A model generated the notes under the pieces. The model saw nothing but the letters and a program-made list of their open reading frames with translations, was not told the origin of the DNA and did no database searches. A DNA stretch of 64,000 nt. Source: Bacteroidales bacterium (GTDB taxonomy: Bacteria > Bacteroidota > Bacteroidia > Bacteroidales > UBA10428). Below, one piece after another: positions 17,939 through 28,300 of the stretch. Numbering within the stretch: the stretch's first letter is position 1; every line of letters starts with the position of its first letter. The position numbers and the translations under genes were made by a program. The stretch is taken from the NCBI GenBank assembly GCA_016933335.1, contig JAFGBD010000009.1, positions 19,488-83,487 of the forward strand. Direction: 5' to 3'.

Positions 17939-18934
17939 ATGAATGCTTTTATTGCAAAATGCGGATGCAATTGTGCAGCCTGTCCCACTTATAAAGATAA
18001 CATTCAGACCATCGGGCAGAGAACCGCCTGCAGTTCTGGCTGGGGAATGTACCTGGGCATCAGACTGAGTCCTGAAAAGCTAAGGGCATGTGACGGTTGT
18101 TCCCTGCCGGACAGCGAAAGAAAAACATACTATCTGAATTGTAAGGTCCGTAAGTGTTGTATTGAAAATGGTATTGATAATTGTGCGTTCTGTTCTGCCT
18201 TCCCGTGCAAAGAACTTGAATCGGTTCACAGCATTCAGATTATCCGGTCGAAAGATGATTTTACTTCACTTACCGGAAAAAATATTTCTGAAGCTGATTA
18301 TCAGAGATTCATAGAGCCTTATGCCGGATTGAAGCATCTGAGCGAAATCAGGAATCATTTGAAAGAATCAGAGATTGTTCATTTCAAAGAGTTTAATGTT
18401 CAAAGCAAGATCAATGAATTTCCGGATGATTCAATGAAGGATGTTCGTATTTGTCATGGTCTGAAACGGATCTTTGAACTGATTTCAACACTGGCACTTC
18501 GCAGCAATGTCTCATATGCTGAATCTTTAACACTTCGTGGGAAAAGGGAACAATTGCTGAAAATTTTAATTGCATTTGGCGTTTATGGAAGAAAAGGTAA
18601 AGCTGAAAATGATTTTCTGGAGTTGGACGCAGAAATATATGTATCGCAGAAGTTACCGGGTATGTATAACAAATTGCTGGATTGTCTTGATGATTTAAAG
18701 GAATATCGTATTTTCAGCGAAATCATTGTGCTGGATCCGAAAAACTGGCAGACACATACAGGCGGATTGAGAAGCAGGGATTGGAAGATAAGGATATCAT
18801 TTGGTAAAGAATTAACTGATGGTGAAGATTTGGAGATCTTCAAAAAATACTTGATAAAGCTGAATAAAAAGTCTTGTAAAAATACTTACAAATATTTTAA
18901 TACAGCTGATTTTAGCGTAATGAATAACCAGTAG
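17939..18934 (+). CDS. DUF3795 Cys-rich protein with a DUF3788-like C-terminal domain
   Basis: A 331-residue cytoplasmic protein. The N-terminal about 90 residues carry many Cys in metal-site spacing (CGCNCAACPTY, CDGC, CKVRKCC, CAFCSAFPC), which defines DUF3795, a putative zinc-binding family. The C-terminal region (about 200-315) ends with RSRDWKIRISFGKEL and resembles DUF3788-like domains; this second assignment is by eye. Fusion of the two suggests a ligand-binding or redox role, but no activity is known. It follows a small membrane protein by 7 bases. Confidence 0.7.
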   Translation: MNAFIAKCGCNCAACPTYKDNIQTIGQRTACSSGWGMYLGIRLSPEKLRACDGCSLPDSERKTYYLNCKVRKCCIENGIDNCAFCSAFPCKELESVHSIQIIRSKDDFTSLTGKNISEADYQRFIEPYAGLKHLSEIRNHLKESEIVHFKEFNVQSKINEFPDDSMKDVRICHGLKRIFELISTLALRSNVSYAESLTLRGKREQLLKILIAFGVYGRKGKAENDFLELDAEIYVSQKLPGMYNKLLDCLDDLKEYRIFSEIIVLDPKNWQTHTGGLRSRDWKIRISFGKELTDGEDLEIFKKYLIKLNKKSCKNTYKYFNTADFSVMNNQ

Positions 18935-19036
18935 ATAAAACCGACACCTTTGTATGAAAGTTTTTTTTCATAGTTACTTTTTGTACAATTGTATGAAGAA
19001 TTTTTTTTTGCATGGCAGCTAAATAAATTCATATCA

Positions 19037-22024
19037 ATGATATTGAAAGTGATAGAGCGTTTATCATTCAGGAAAACATTGTTATTTTTAGTGTTATCAG
19101 GATTTGTCTTCACTTCTGACGGGTATGATAACAAGAATATTGAAACAAATACAAATACAAATACTTTATTAAATACCAGTGAGGATCAATCAGACATTGA
19201 ATCAGTGCCTGAAAGGCAACAGCCATGGCGTATAGCCAGGCAGACAAATTACAGACATGAATATAAGGATAGTATCATAAAACTGACCGGAAAAAATCCT
19301 TACGGATTTACTAACTCAATCTTTGATTTTTATAAAAATGAGTATTTCCATGTCTCGGTATGGAGATACGGGGATAATGACGAGGGGATGCTGGTGGCTG
19401 ACGGAATAAATGATAGCAGGCTCTATTCCGTTCAAAACAAACCAGGTATCATTAAAGCAAACGGCTGGCAATTATTAACCCTGGATGTTCATATTCCGCC
19501 GTATTATGAGTTTAATGAACTGAGAATATACGTTTGGAATAAAGGAACAAAAGCAGTTTATTTCAGGGATCTGACCATCGAAAGGCTGCCTGAGAAAATC
19601 TATCCTGAATTTGAACAGCCGGCCCTGGAAATCAAAACAGACAGTGCTGCATTCAGGAAGCTGGAGAGTATCCGCAATGCAGCCTATAAGAAAGGTATCC
19701 TGGAAACAGGGGAGGATGATTATGTGAAAGCGCGGTTGATTTATGGTACCGATACTTTGAAAGCCAGTATTCGCCTGAAAGGCGACTGGCTGGATCATCT
19801 TGTTGGCTCAAAGTGGTCATTCAGGATTAAAATGAGGAAAGAGGATTCATGGAAGAACATGAGAAGTTTCTCATTGCAATCGCCTGCCACAAGAGGATTC
19901 CTTGATGAATGGTTTGTCCACAGGATCCTTGCTTCAGAAGATGTGTTGACAACAAGATACGGGTTTGTACCTGTAACCCTTAACGGTAAGTCGCTTGGCA
20001 TTTATGCTTATGAAGAGCACTTTGACAAGCACCTGGTCGAATCAAACAACCGGAGAGAAGGTCCGATCCTGAAATTTTCCGAAGAACTGTTCTGGACTGT
20101 TCAGAAGCGCTATATCGCAGAGGGAAAGAACTACCAGATCCCTTTTTTTGATGCATCCGATATAGAACCCTTTAAAGAAAACAGAACCTTTAATGATAAG
20201 ATATTGTATGATGAATTTCTTATTGCCCAGAATTTATTGTTCCAGTTCAAGAATGATTTAAGACCTGTATCTGAAATTTTTGATCTTCAAAGCCTCGCCA
20301 GGTATTACGCGTTATGTGATATTACAAAGACCTATCACGGATTTACATGGCATAATACCAGGTTTTACTATAATCCGGTTATTTCCAGACTTGAACCTGT
20401 TGCTTTTGATTGTTATCCGTCACCAGGTATCACATTTTACTCTGATAATAATTTAATTATTGAAATGGCCGGAAAATCCAAAATTGCTACGAAAGCAGCA
20501 AACTTGCTCATTACTCCTTTCAAGCAAAAGGAATTTGTTAACGCATACATATTCTATTTAAATAAATATTCAAAGGATAAATTTTTAGATTCAATATACC
20601 ATTCATTAATACCGGAAATGGATAGTCTGGCTGATCTTATTAAAAAAGAATTTGGATATTACAAGTTCGATTTTTCCTTATATAATAATAATTGTAAAGG
20701 AATCAGAAGATATCTGGAAACCCACAGAGAGATTTGCGGCAAATCTGTTTATGGAGTAAAGAGAATTCAGGAGCTGGATGCTGACAAGGAGTTGCCTGAT
20801 GATTTTATCCCTTTTTTGATCAAAATCTTCAGGAACAGAACAAACGAAGACTCTGTTTTATACCTGACCAGCTATTATCCTGAAGAAATCCTGTTATCCG
20901 GATATAGTGACAATAAATCGGCGATAGAATATGAAACAGACAGTATATTAATTCCCGTGAAATCTTACAGATACCCGTTGAAAATTGACAGGCCGGATTT
21001 TGCAGACTATTTGTTCTTTAAAGTCAAAAACAGGAACAACTTGTTGTCAATACCTGTTTTTCAATGGGAGATGCCGTTTGATTATGCTCCATATCAGGAG
21101 TTGTCTGAAAAATATAAAATTGAAAATCAAACCCTGTTAAAGCTTGATGAAGACACCCTGATAATTGAAGGAAGGCTGGACATTTCCGAATCTCTGATCA
21201 TACCGGGCGGATATGTGGTCAGTATAAAGCCGGGAACAGAATTGAATTTAATGAATCAGTCAACATTTATTTCTTATTCGCCGGTTTATGCCAGAGGGAC
21301 TAAAACGCAACCTGTCAGGATTACCTCATCCGACGGTACGGCAATGGGATTCAACATATTTCAGTCTAAAGGCAGATCGATACTGGAAAACGTAATGATC
21401 GATCAGCTAAATACGCTGGATTACAAAGGCTGGACATTAACCGGTTCGGTTAATTTCTATGAGTCTGATGTTGATCTGATCAATGTTACCTTTAAAGATA
21501 ACCGATGCGAGGATGCTCTGAATATTATCAGGTCAGACTTTTTAATGACAGGTTGCTTATTTGACAATATTTTTGCAGATGCCTTTGATTCAGATTATTC
21601 AAATGGCACTCTTACCAGTTGTAAATTCAGGGACATTGCCAATGATGCACTGGATTTTTCCGGAAGCAAAACCATCATCACAGGTTGTGAAATCCTTCAT
21701 GCAGGTGATAAAGCAATTAGCTGCGGCGAAAGATCTGAAATAACGGTTGATACGGTCAGAATCAACAAAGCAAACGTTGCATTTGCTTCCAAAGACCTCA
21801 GCAGGCTGACCATCTCAAACTCTCTGATATCCAATTCCAACTATAGTTATGTCGCTTTCAAGAAAAAACCCGAATTTGGCGGGGCTGAAATACATGTAAT
21901 AAACACGGCAGTGAAGAGTATTAACAGCGGACAACTAATAGAGCAGGGATCAGTAATCTATCTGGATGATAAGCCGGTCCGCGGATCATCCGAAGATGTG
22001 GCCGAAAAATTTTATGTTAACTGA
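19037..22024 (+). CDS. Exported CotH-like protein with C-terminal beta-helix
   Basis: A 995-residue exported protein. A hydrophobic leader (about 10-30) precedes a low-complexity Asn/Thr linker, a beta-sandwich resembling a carbohydrate-binding module (about 75-190), and a CotH kinase-like domain (about 225-465). In the last, RLKGDWLDHL, KWSFRIKMR, GIYAYEEHFDKHLVE and ALCDITKTYHGFTWHNTRFYYNP are the recognisable blocks. The C-terminal part (about 710-975) is a right-handed beta-helix with repeated short turns. CotH proteins in spore formers phosphorylate coat proteins; whether this one is an active kinase is not shown. ATG 19037 is chosen because upstream in-frame starts add a non-signal extension. 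Confidence 0.72.
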   Translation: MILKVIERLSFRKTLLFLVLSGFVFTSDGYDNKNIETNTNTNTLLNTSEDQSDIESVPERQQPWRIARQTNYRHEYKDSIIKLTGKNPYGFTNSIFDFYKNEYFHVSVWRYGDNDEGMLVADGINDSRLYSVQNKPGIIKANGWQLLTLDVHIPPYYEFNELRIYVWNKGTKAVYFRDLTIERLPEKIYPEFEQPALEIKTDSAAFRKLESIRNAAYKKGILETGEDDYVKARLIYGTDTLKASIRLKGDWLDHLVGSKWSFRIKMRKEDSWKNMRSFSLQSPATRGFLDEWFVHRILASEDVLTTRYGFVPVTLNGKSLGIYAYEEHFDKHLVESNNRREGPILKFSEELFWTVQKRYIAEGKNYQIPFFDASDIEPFKENRTFNDKILYDEFLIAQNLLFQFKNDLRPVSEIFDLQSLARYYALCDITKTYHGFTWHNTRFYYNPVISRLEPVAFDCYPSPGITFYSDNNLIIEMAGKSKIATKAANLLITPFKQKEFVNAYIFYLNKYSKDKFLDSIYHSLIPEMDSLADLIKKEFGYYKFDFSLYNNNCKGIRRYLETHREICGKSVYGVKRIQELDADKELPDDFIPFLIKIFRNRTNEDSVLYLTSYYPEEILLSGYSDNKSAIEYETDSILIPVKSYRYPLKIDRPDFADYLFFKVKNRNNLLSIPVFQWEMPFDYAPYQELSEKYKIENQTLLKLDEDTLIIEGRLDISESLIIPGGYVVSIKPGTELNLMNQSTFISYSPVYARGTKTQPVRITSSDGTAMGFNIFQSKGRSILENVMIDQLNTLDYKGWTLTGSVNFYESDVDLINVTFKDNRCEDALNIIRSDFLMTGCLFDNIFADAFDSDYSNGTLTSCKFRDIANDALDFSGSKTIITGCEILHAGDKAISCGERSEITVDTVRINKANVAFASKDLSRLTISNSLISNSNYSYVAFKKKPEFGGAEIHVINTAVKSINSGQLIEQGSVIYLDDKPVRGSSEDVAEKFYVN
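19145..19164 (+). repeat. Short hexanucleotide tandem repeat inside the CotH-like gene
   Basis: Three perfect ACAAAT units (19145-19162) followed by AC encode an Asn-Thr run just after the signal peptide. Unit length 6 keeps frame on gain or loss, so it would vary linker length and not expression. Confidence 0.6.
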
Positions 22025-22033
22025 AAGTTCGGT

Positions 22034-22102
22034 ATGAAGTTATATTTAATCATACTTTTTTGTTTGCCGTTGGATTCCGTTGCGTCAAAAATGCCGGAGT
22101 AG
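22034..22102 (+). other. 22-codon signal-peptide-like ORF (possible gene remnant)
   Basis: ATG at 22034, 9 bases after the CotH-like stop, opens MKLYLIILFCLPLDSVASK then stops after three more residues. It looks like the signal sequence of a missing exported protein. The 147-base gap otherwise has only a weak stem followed by eight T near 22146-22173, which could end transcription. Confidence 0.25.
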
Positions 22103-22171
22103 CAGCTATTCTGCAGAAAGAAGACACACCTGTCAGGATATGGCAGACTGTTCACTGTCTTCTGATTTTTT

Positions 22172-24967
22172 TTACTGTGTCAGTTTTCCTGCCCTTTCCC
22201 TTGCTTCCTCAATGATTTTATTGGACTTTTCGTCAGCTTCCCGGATAATTTTTTGCGCTTTGTCTTCCCCTTCCTTTCTCAGCTTTTCTGCAGCAATTTC
22301 AGCAGCTTTTCTGGCAATTGGATTGTTGGCTTCTTTTACAAGCCTGTCGGCATTTGCATTGGCCTCTTTTCTTGTTATATCCGCCAGCCGGGCAGCTTCC
22401 TGCCTGATCTGTTCTGCCCGTTTTTCAGCTTCGGTAATGATTTTTTCAGCCTGCTCGTTAATGATGGCTTTGGCTTCTTCCTTCTTCCTGTCTATTTCTT
22501 CCTGTGCCTTCTCCCTGATCTCATCTTTGATCGCCTCTGCACTTTGTTTAACATTGTCCTTCAAATCAATAGAGATCTTTGGTTCAGTAAATGTGCCTCC
22601 GACATTTACATTCATGTTGATTGTCTCCGAAGGGGATATATGAAGACCTTTTAGGGCGGCATTCGCATAGAGCTTGTTGATTGATTCATTCGCACCTGAG
22701 CCCAGTATTTTTTTGGGAATATTCATATTAATATCATAATTCATGGTCTGATCAATACCCTGATCGCCGGCTATCACAAAACCGGTACTACCCATTTTTG
22801 TTTCAAACGGATTAATATAAATCCTTCCGTTTCTGATTTCAAATTCGACATCCAGGTTTTGAAGGGTCATGTTATCAAAAGCTTTTGTTTTCAGGGCATC
22901 GCCAACCTTTGCAAAGGTGTTGGATTTAATGAGGCCGATGCTGGATGAAGAAAAACTTCCTTTTCCAACAATTGAATTTATAATGGGATTCATTTCTGCA
23001 TCAAGCAGACTGGTATACTGCATACCGATTGTAACTCTGCCTGTCGCAGCTTTTGCTATGGGTGCGAGTTTTTCAAGCACACTGAAAGCCTTAAAGGCAG
23101 AAGGTATATCGATATCAGTGGCTTGTATCCCAAAATCTACCAGGGGGGCCTTTATATCCAGGGTATTATATTCACCGTTGAGTTTCATTGAACCTTCAAG
23201 CGTATTCATAAAAAGATCTTCAAGAAGCACCTTTCCGTCTTTGACCATCACGATACCATTTGCATCTGCAATTTCCAGCTTGTCATAATATATTTTATCA
23301 ATCTTTGAAGTCAGCCTGAAATCAATATTCTTCGGTACTTCAATGACATTAAGAGGAACTGTGTCTTCCTCAATGGTCTCAGTTTCTTCTGTCCGGGTCA
23401 TAAACTCATTCAGATCAAGAAGATTTGAGGAAAACCGGAAATCGCCGCTTATGGTTTCGTCCTTGAAAATGTAAGGAATGAAATTTTCAAGTCTTCCCCT
23501 GAATTGCATATCGCTGTTCCCTGTTTCTGCATCAAAATTTGAGACCTGTACAAACTTTGGCGAAAACAACAGGACTGCTTCGTTGATCTTAAAAGCCCCG
23601 GGTAAATCAGGACTATTCAATACCAGGTCCGAAACAATAAGGTTACCATCTGCCCTGAACTTGTCATATTCTTCCTGTTCAATGTATGACATATAACCCA
23701 TGAAATCAATATCAGCTGTTATTTTCCCCGCCATTGTAATATCTTCAACAGGAATCACATCAGATAAAGTTGCAAGGTCGATATTGGCCCTGATAATTCC
23801 GTTCAGATTCATGTCACTGACAGGTGTTTTAATATTCATGGACAGGTCAACAGGATTTCCTCCCAGATCGGCATGGAATTGATTGAGATTGATTCGGGAA
23901 TTGTCTGTCAGCGTGCCATCATAAAATAAATCGACACTGATCTGGATATTGTCAGCTGATTTTGGTAACCCAGGATATTTAAACATGCCATTTTCCACGT
24001 TTAACCTAAGCGCTGCATCGGGCATCTTTTTCATTTCACCATTATAGATACCTTTAATCGAGCCGTTCAGATCCAGTTCACCCGATGTCTTAACATCCTG
24101 GAAATCCTGCATGTATATGGCAGGTACCAATGACAGCACTGATTTAAAATCGGTTTTTGCGGTGGCAAAATTTATATCAGCCACGATGTTCGAATCATCA
24201 GGCATTTCCACACTACCATTAAAAACAAGTGACAGATCATTCAGTGATATTTCATTCTCCTTCAAAATATAAATGGAGTTCTTTAAGTCAGCATCCAGGT
24301 TAATGTTCATGCACAGAGAAGCGTCTCTTACATACCTGATCCCATCCATAACAAGGTTCACAGCTTCAGTTTCAGACTGAACGGACAGGGATGTGAAATC
24401 CATTGCCAGATCGCCCCTGAGAAGAAAATCAAGGTTATTCAATCCGGCAGAAAGTTTTGAACTTTCATCACTAAAGGTGATATAAGCATCTCTTATTTCA
24501 AATTTCTTTAAGGATACTTTGGTTGTAATTTCAGTAATAGTCGTATCAGTCTCTTCCTCAGCTTCTGCTGTTGTTTTGAATATGTCCCAGCTGGCTTTTC
24601 CGTCTTCCAAAATCCTGGCAAATACAACAGGATTATCTATCAGGATTCCTTTTATACTGATGTTCTCCATTTTGATGGCACTGATCAGATCCAGTCTGAC
24701 ATCAAATGATTTAAGACTCAAAAGCGTATCCGACTCAAATTCATCAATTCCGGCAATCGAGAGATCCTTTAGTACAACACTGGCATTTGGAAAATTCCTG
24801 ATGAAGGAGAGATTCAGGCCGGAGAATTCAACTGTTGCATTCAGGTTTTTATTGATTTGCTGTTTTGCAATCTCCTGAATTTTACCTTTAAAGAATATGG
24901 GGGTGACAATAACGATCAATAACAATACCAATATTATAATTATCAGTACTTTAATAAATTTTTTCAT
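22172..24967 (-). CDS. AsmA family protein with long charged helical tail
   Basis: A 931-residue inner-membrane-anchored periplasmic protein. One N-terminal membrane helix (about 5-27) is followed by an AsmA-type N-terminal domain (ATVEFSGLNLSFIRNFPNASVVLKDLSI) and a long repetitive beta-groove body, ending with an AsmA C-terminal region (about 640-790). AsmA-like proteins are linked to lipid transport between membranes. The last about 130 residues are an Ala/Glu/Lys-rich coiled coil, ending EEARERAGKLTQ, not part of the core family. The gene is divergent from the hybrid regulator, with a 353-base shared upstream region. Confidence 0.82.
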   Translation of the reverse strand: MKKFIKVLIIIILVLLLIVIVTPIFFKGKIQEIAKQQINKNLNATVEFSGLNLSFIRNFPNASVVLKDLSIAGIDEFESDTLLSLKSFDVRLDLISAIKMENISIKGILIDNPVVFARILEDGKASWDIFKTTAEAEEETDTTITEITTKVSLKKFEIRDAYITFSDESSKLSAGLNNLDFLLRGDLAMDFTSLSVQSETEAVNLVMDGIRYVRDASLCMNINLDADLKNSIYILKENEISLNDLSLVFNGSVEMPDDSNIVADINFATAKTDFKSVLSLVPAIYMQDFQDVKTSGELDLNGSIKGIYNGEMKKMPDAALRLNVENGMFKYPGLPKSADNIQISVDLFYDGTLTDNSRINLNQFHADLGGNPVDLSMNIKTPVSDMNLNGIIRANIDLATLSDVIPVEDITMAGKITADIDFMGYMSYIEQEEYDKFRADGNLIVSDLVLNSPDLPGAFKINEAVLLFSPKFVQVSNFDAETGNSDMQFRGRLENFIPYIFKDETISGDFRFSSNLLDLNEFMTRTEETETIEEDTVPLNVIEVPKNIDFRLTSKIDKIYYDKLEIADANGIVMVKDGKVLLEDLFMNTLEGSMKLNGEYNTLDIKAPLVDFGIQATDIDIPSAFKAFSVLEKLAPIAKAATGRVTIGMQYTSLLDAEMNPIINSIVGKGSFSSSSIGLIKSNTFAKVGDALKTKAFDNMTLQNLDVEFEIRNGRIYINPFETKMGSTGFVIAGDQGIDQTMNYDINMNIPKKILGSGANESINKLYANAALKGLHISPSETINMNVNVGGTFTEPKISIDLKDNVKQSAEAIKDEIREKAQEEIDRKKEEAKAIINEQAEKIITEAEKRAEQIRQEAARLADITRKEANANADRLVKEANNPIARKAAEIAAEKLRKEGEDKAQKIIREADEKSNKIIEEARERAGKLTQ

Positions 24968-25070
24968 CGTTTTTTTTATTATTTGTTACTTCATAAAATT
25001 AGTAATATGTAACGTTAAATAAAAGCTATCCACGAAACGTTCATTAAAAATATCAGCCTGATGGATATAA

Positions 25071-25151
25071 ACCTGTCTGAAAACATTCAGGTATGATTAA
25101 AATAGATGTCATTTGCAGGTTTGACGGGTTCCGTGGAAACCTGAACAGGTT
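25071..25151 (+). promoter_or_regulatory. Cluster of CAGGT/ACCTG inverted repeats between asmA-like and regulator genes
   Basis: Five copies of one pentamer in alternating orientation: ACCTG 25071, CAGGT 25088, CAGGTTT 25116-25122, AAACCTG 25137-25143, CAGGTT 25146-25151. The AAACCTG can pair with the upstream CAGGTTT (7 bp, with an inner ACGG-GTT-CCGT stem) or with the downstream CAGGTT (6 bp, 2-base gap). This sits in the 353-base divergent gap (24968-25320), which otherwise holds only the -7 box at 25278. Confidence 0.45.
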
Positions 25152-25277
25152 CTTCTGAATGAATTGCAGTAAACCGATGACACAAAGTATTGCATGGATC
25201 AAAACATAAATTCTGAAAACCGTTAACTGCATTTACCGACATTATAAAGCTAACTGAACTGTCTCATTAAATTTTTC

Positions 25278-25285
25278 TATCTTTG
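25278..25285 (+). promoter_or_regulatory. Candidate -7 box for the hybrid regulator
   Basis: TATCTTTG is an exact TAnnTTTG match 35 bases before the GTG start. No clear TTTG is found 19-21 bases upstream, so activation by a bound regulator may be needed. Confidence 0.4.
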
Positions 25286-25320
25286 TACGTTACTAAACCA
25301 ACTTATATTAAGCAAATCCT

Positions 25321-28300
25321 GTGATTCGTCACTCATACGATTTCAAACCTGACTGGTTTTCCAGGTTCATATTAATAACTGCGTTTTCCTGGATAACCTC
25401 CGGTTTTGTATCTTCACAGTCAGACAATTTCAAGTTTACCAGGATTGATATTAACAAAGGTCTGTCTCATAACCAGGTAAACTGTATTATTAAGGATAGT
25501 AAAGGTTTTGTCTGGTTTGGTACTTTATCGGGTCTCAATCGTTATGACGGTTATAATTTTAAGGTATTCAGGCATCAGATAAAAGATTCTTCCTCCATTA
25601 ATGATAATTACATCAACACCCTGTTTGAGGATCACAATGGCAGGATATGGGTTGAAACCAGAGAGGGATTTGTTATATACAATCCAGAATACGAGACGTT
25701 TAACCGGAATGTTGCAGGTTATTTGCATGAATTTGGTATTCCTTCAGAATCCATTATCGACTTATACAAAGACAGCGAAGGCAATGTATTTTTTATCACA
25801 ACTCTTAATGAAGTATATAAATATCAGGTCGATACAGATACAACAATTCATATAAATGCAAGATCTTCTGATACAGCCACCTCTCCATCCGAAAAAATGG
25901 TTTCTGTTACTGAAGACCTTGATGGTAACTTATGGACAATAAGCAACACCGGTGTTCTTGAATTGCTGGATGGAAAGAATTACAGGGTATTATACAGGGA
26001 ATACACAGTTTTTAAGAGTTTTCCCAAGGAATATATGGATTACAGATTATTTGTGGACAGCGATAATGATCTGTGGATATACGCGACCAATTCAGCAAAG
26101 GGACTGTATCTATATAAATCCGGGACAGGAACATTTGTTCATTACGGAACAAATTCAGAAACACACAGAATCAGCAGCGATATCATCAGAGGACTGGTTC
26201 AGGATGACAATGGAATTATCTGGGTTGGAACTGACCATGGCGGTCTGAATTTAATCGACAAGAGGAAATCAGAAATACTTAATCTTGTTACCAATCTGTA
26301 TGATGAAAGAAGCCTGAGCCAGAATACCATAACAGCCTTATACAAGGATGACATTGGTATTATCTGGGCAGGAACTTTTAAAAAAGGTGCCTGCTATTAT
26401 CACGAAGATGTTATCAGGTTCAGGCTTATCAAACATCAGACCGCCGATCCGAAAAACATACATTATGATGATGTAAACTGTTACAGTGAAGATGCAAAAG
26501 GCAATCTATGGATCGGGACCAATGGAGGAGGATTGATATACTATGACAGAAACAACGAGGAATTTGTTCATTACCGGCATGATCCTGAAAATATCAATAG
26601 TCTGAGCAACGATGTAATTGTTTGCATGTATATGGATTCAGATGAAAAACTATGGATTGGCACCTACTTTGGCGGTCTTGATCATTTTGATGGTTCCCGT
26701 TTTACCCATTACCGGCATGATCCTGTTAATCCGCACAGCTTATCAGATGACAAGGTATGGGACATATACGAAGATGCCGACAATCGTCTCTGGATCGGAA
26801 CCCTTGGAGGAGGTGTGAATGTGTTTGATCGCAAAACAGGAATTTTCAAACATTTCAGACATGCTGACTCAACCACGATTACCTCCGATTATATTGCTTC
26901 CATTACCGAGGACAACAATGATAATATATGGATAGGAACTGCAGTGGGGATCAATGTTTATGACCAGCAGACAAAAACATTTACCTATTATGCTTCCGAT
27001 GAAAATGTTCCCGGAAGTCTTAGCAACGACAATATCAATTATATGATAATGGACAGCAGGGGATACGTATGGGTTGGAACCAGGGAGGGCTTAAACATGT
27101 TTGACCGTAAGACTGATTCATTTAAGGTATTTAAACAGGAAGACGGATTGAGTGATAACTCTGTGTTTTCTATTGTTGAGGATTTTAGCGGAAACCTCTG
27201 GCTCGGAACTACCAACGGATTATCATGCCTGGTCATAGGAAGGGATGCAGACACAGACAGTTTGCTTTTCAGTTTTAAGAATTATGACGAATCAGATGGA
27301 TTGCAGGGAAAGGTATTTAATAAAGGAGCTGCTTTCAGAACCAGAAAAGGTGAAATTGTTATCGGAGGAACCAACGGTTTTAATATTTTTCACCCTGGCA
27401 ATATCAGGGTTAACCTGAGAGAACCTGATATTTTATTTACTGATTTTCAGATTTTTAACAATTCAGTCGGGGTGAATAAGAAAATAAACGGTCGTATTAT
27501 TCTTCACAAGTCAATTACCGGTACAAAAGAGATCATTCTTAAATACCATGAGAATGTGATCACTTTTGAATTCGCAGCGCTCGATTATTTCCAACCCGAG
27601 AAAAACAGGTACGAATATATGCTTGAAGGTTTTAACAATTCCTGGATGCCTGTGGATGCCAGTCTCAGAAAAGCGACTTATACCAATCTGAACCCCGGTG
27701 AATACGTTTTCAGGGTAAAAGCATCCAACAATGATGGTTATTGGAATACCAAAGGTTCAGAATTGAATATCACCATTTTACCACCTTTCTGGAAAACAAG
27801 AGCCGCATTTGTCATTTACTTTCTTGTCATAACCGGATTGCTGCTGTTATTGAGGTATATCATTCTGGAACGTGAGAGAATGAGGCATAGAACATTGCAG
27901 GAGAGAATTTCCGCACAACACAGACATGAACTTGATATGATAAAGATCAGATTTATAACAAATATAAGTCATGAGTTTAAAACACCTTTAAGCCTGATTA
28001 TTACGCCTCTTGAAAAATTAATTAAAAACACCGCGGATACTGACCAGAATAAACAGTACTTGCTGATGTACAGGAATGCCCGGCGGCTGTTGGGACTTGT
28101 CAATAAATTGCTGGATTTTCGCAGAATGGAGTTTCAGGAATTAAGATTGAATCTTGCATATGGAGATATTGTCGCATTTGCAAGAGATATAACTAATTCC
28201 TTTACTGATCTGGCTGAAAAGAAAGAAATAGAATTTACTTTCCAGTCTTCGGTCAATCAGCTAAGTACCTTTTTTGACCAGGATAAGGTGGAAAAGATCA

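Noticed and set aside
22080..22643. 187-codon Ser/Ala/Leu-rich plus-strand frame
   Set aside because: It is the mirror image of the Ala/Glu/Lys coiled coil of the AsmA-like gene and looks membrane-like only for that reason.
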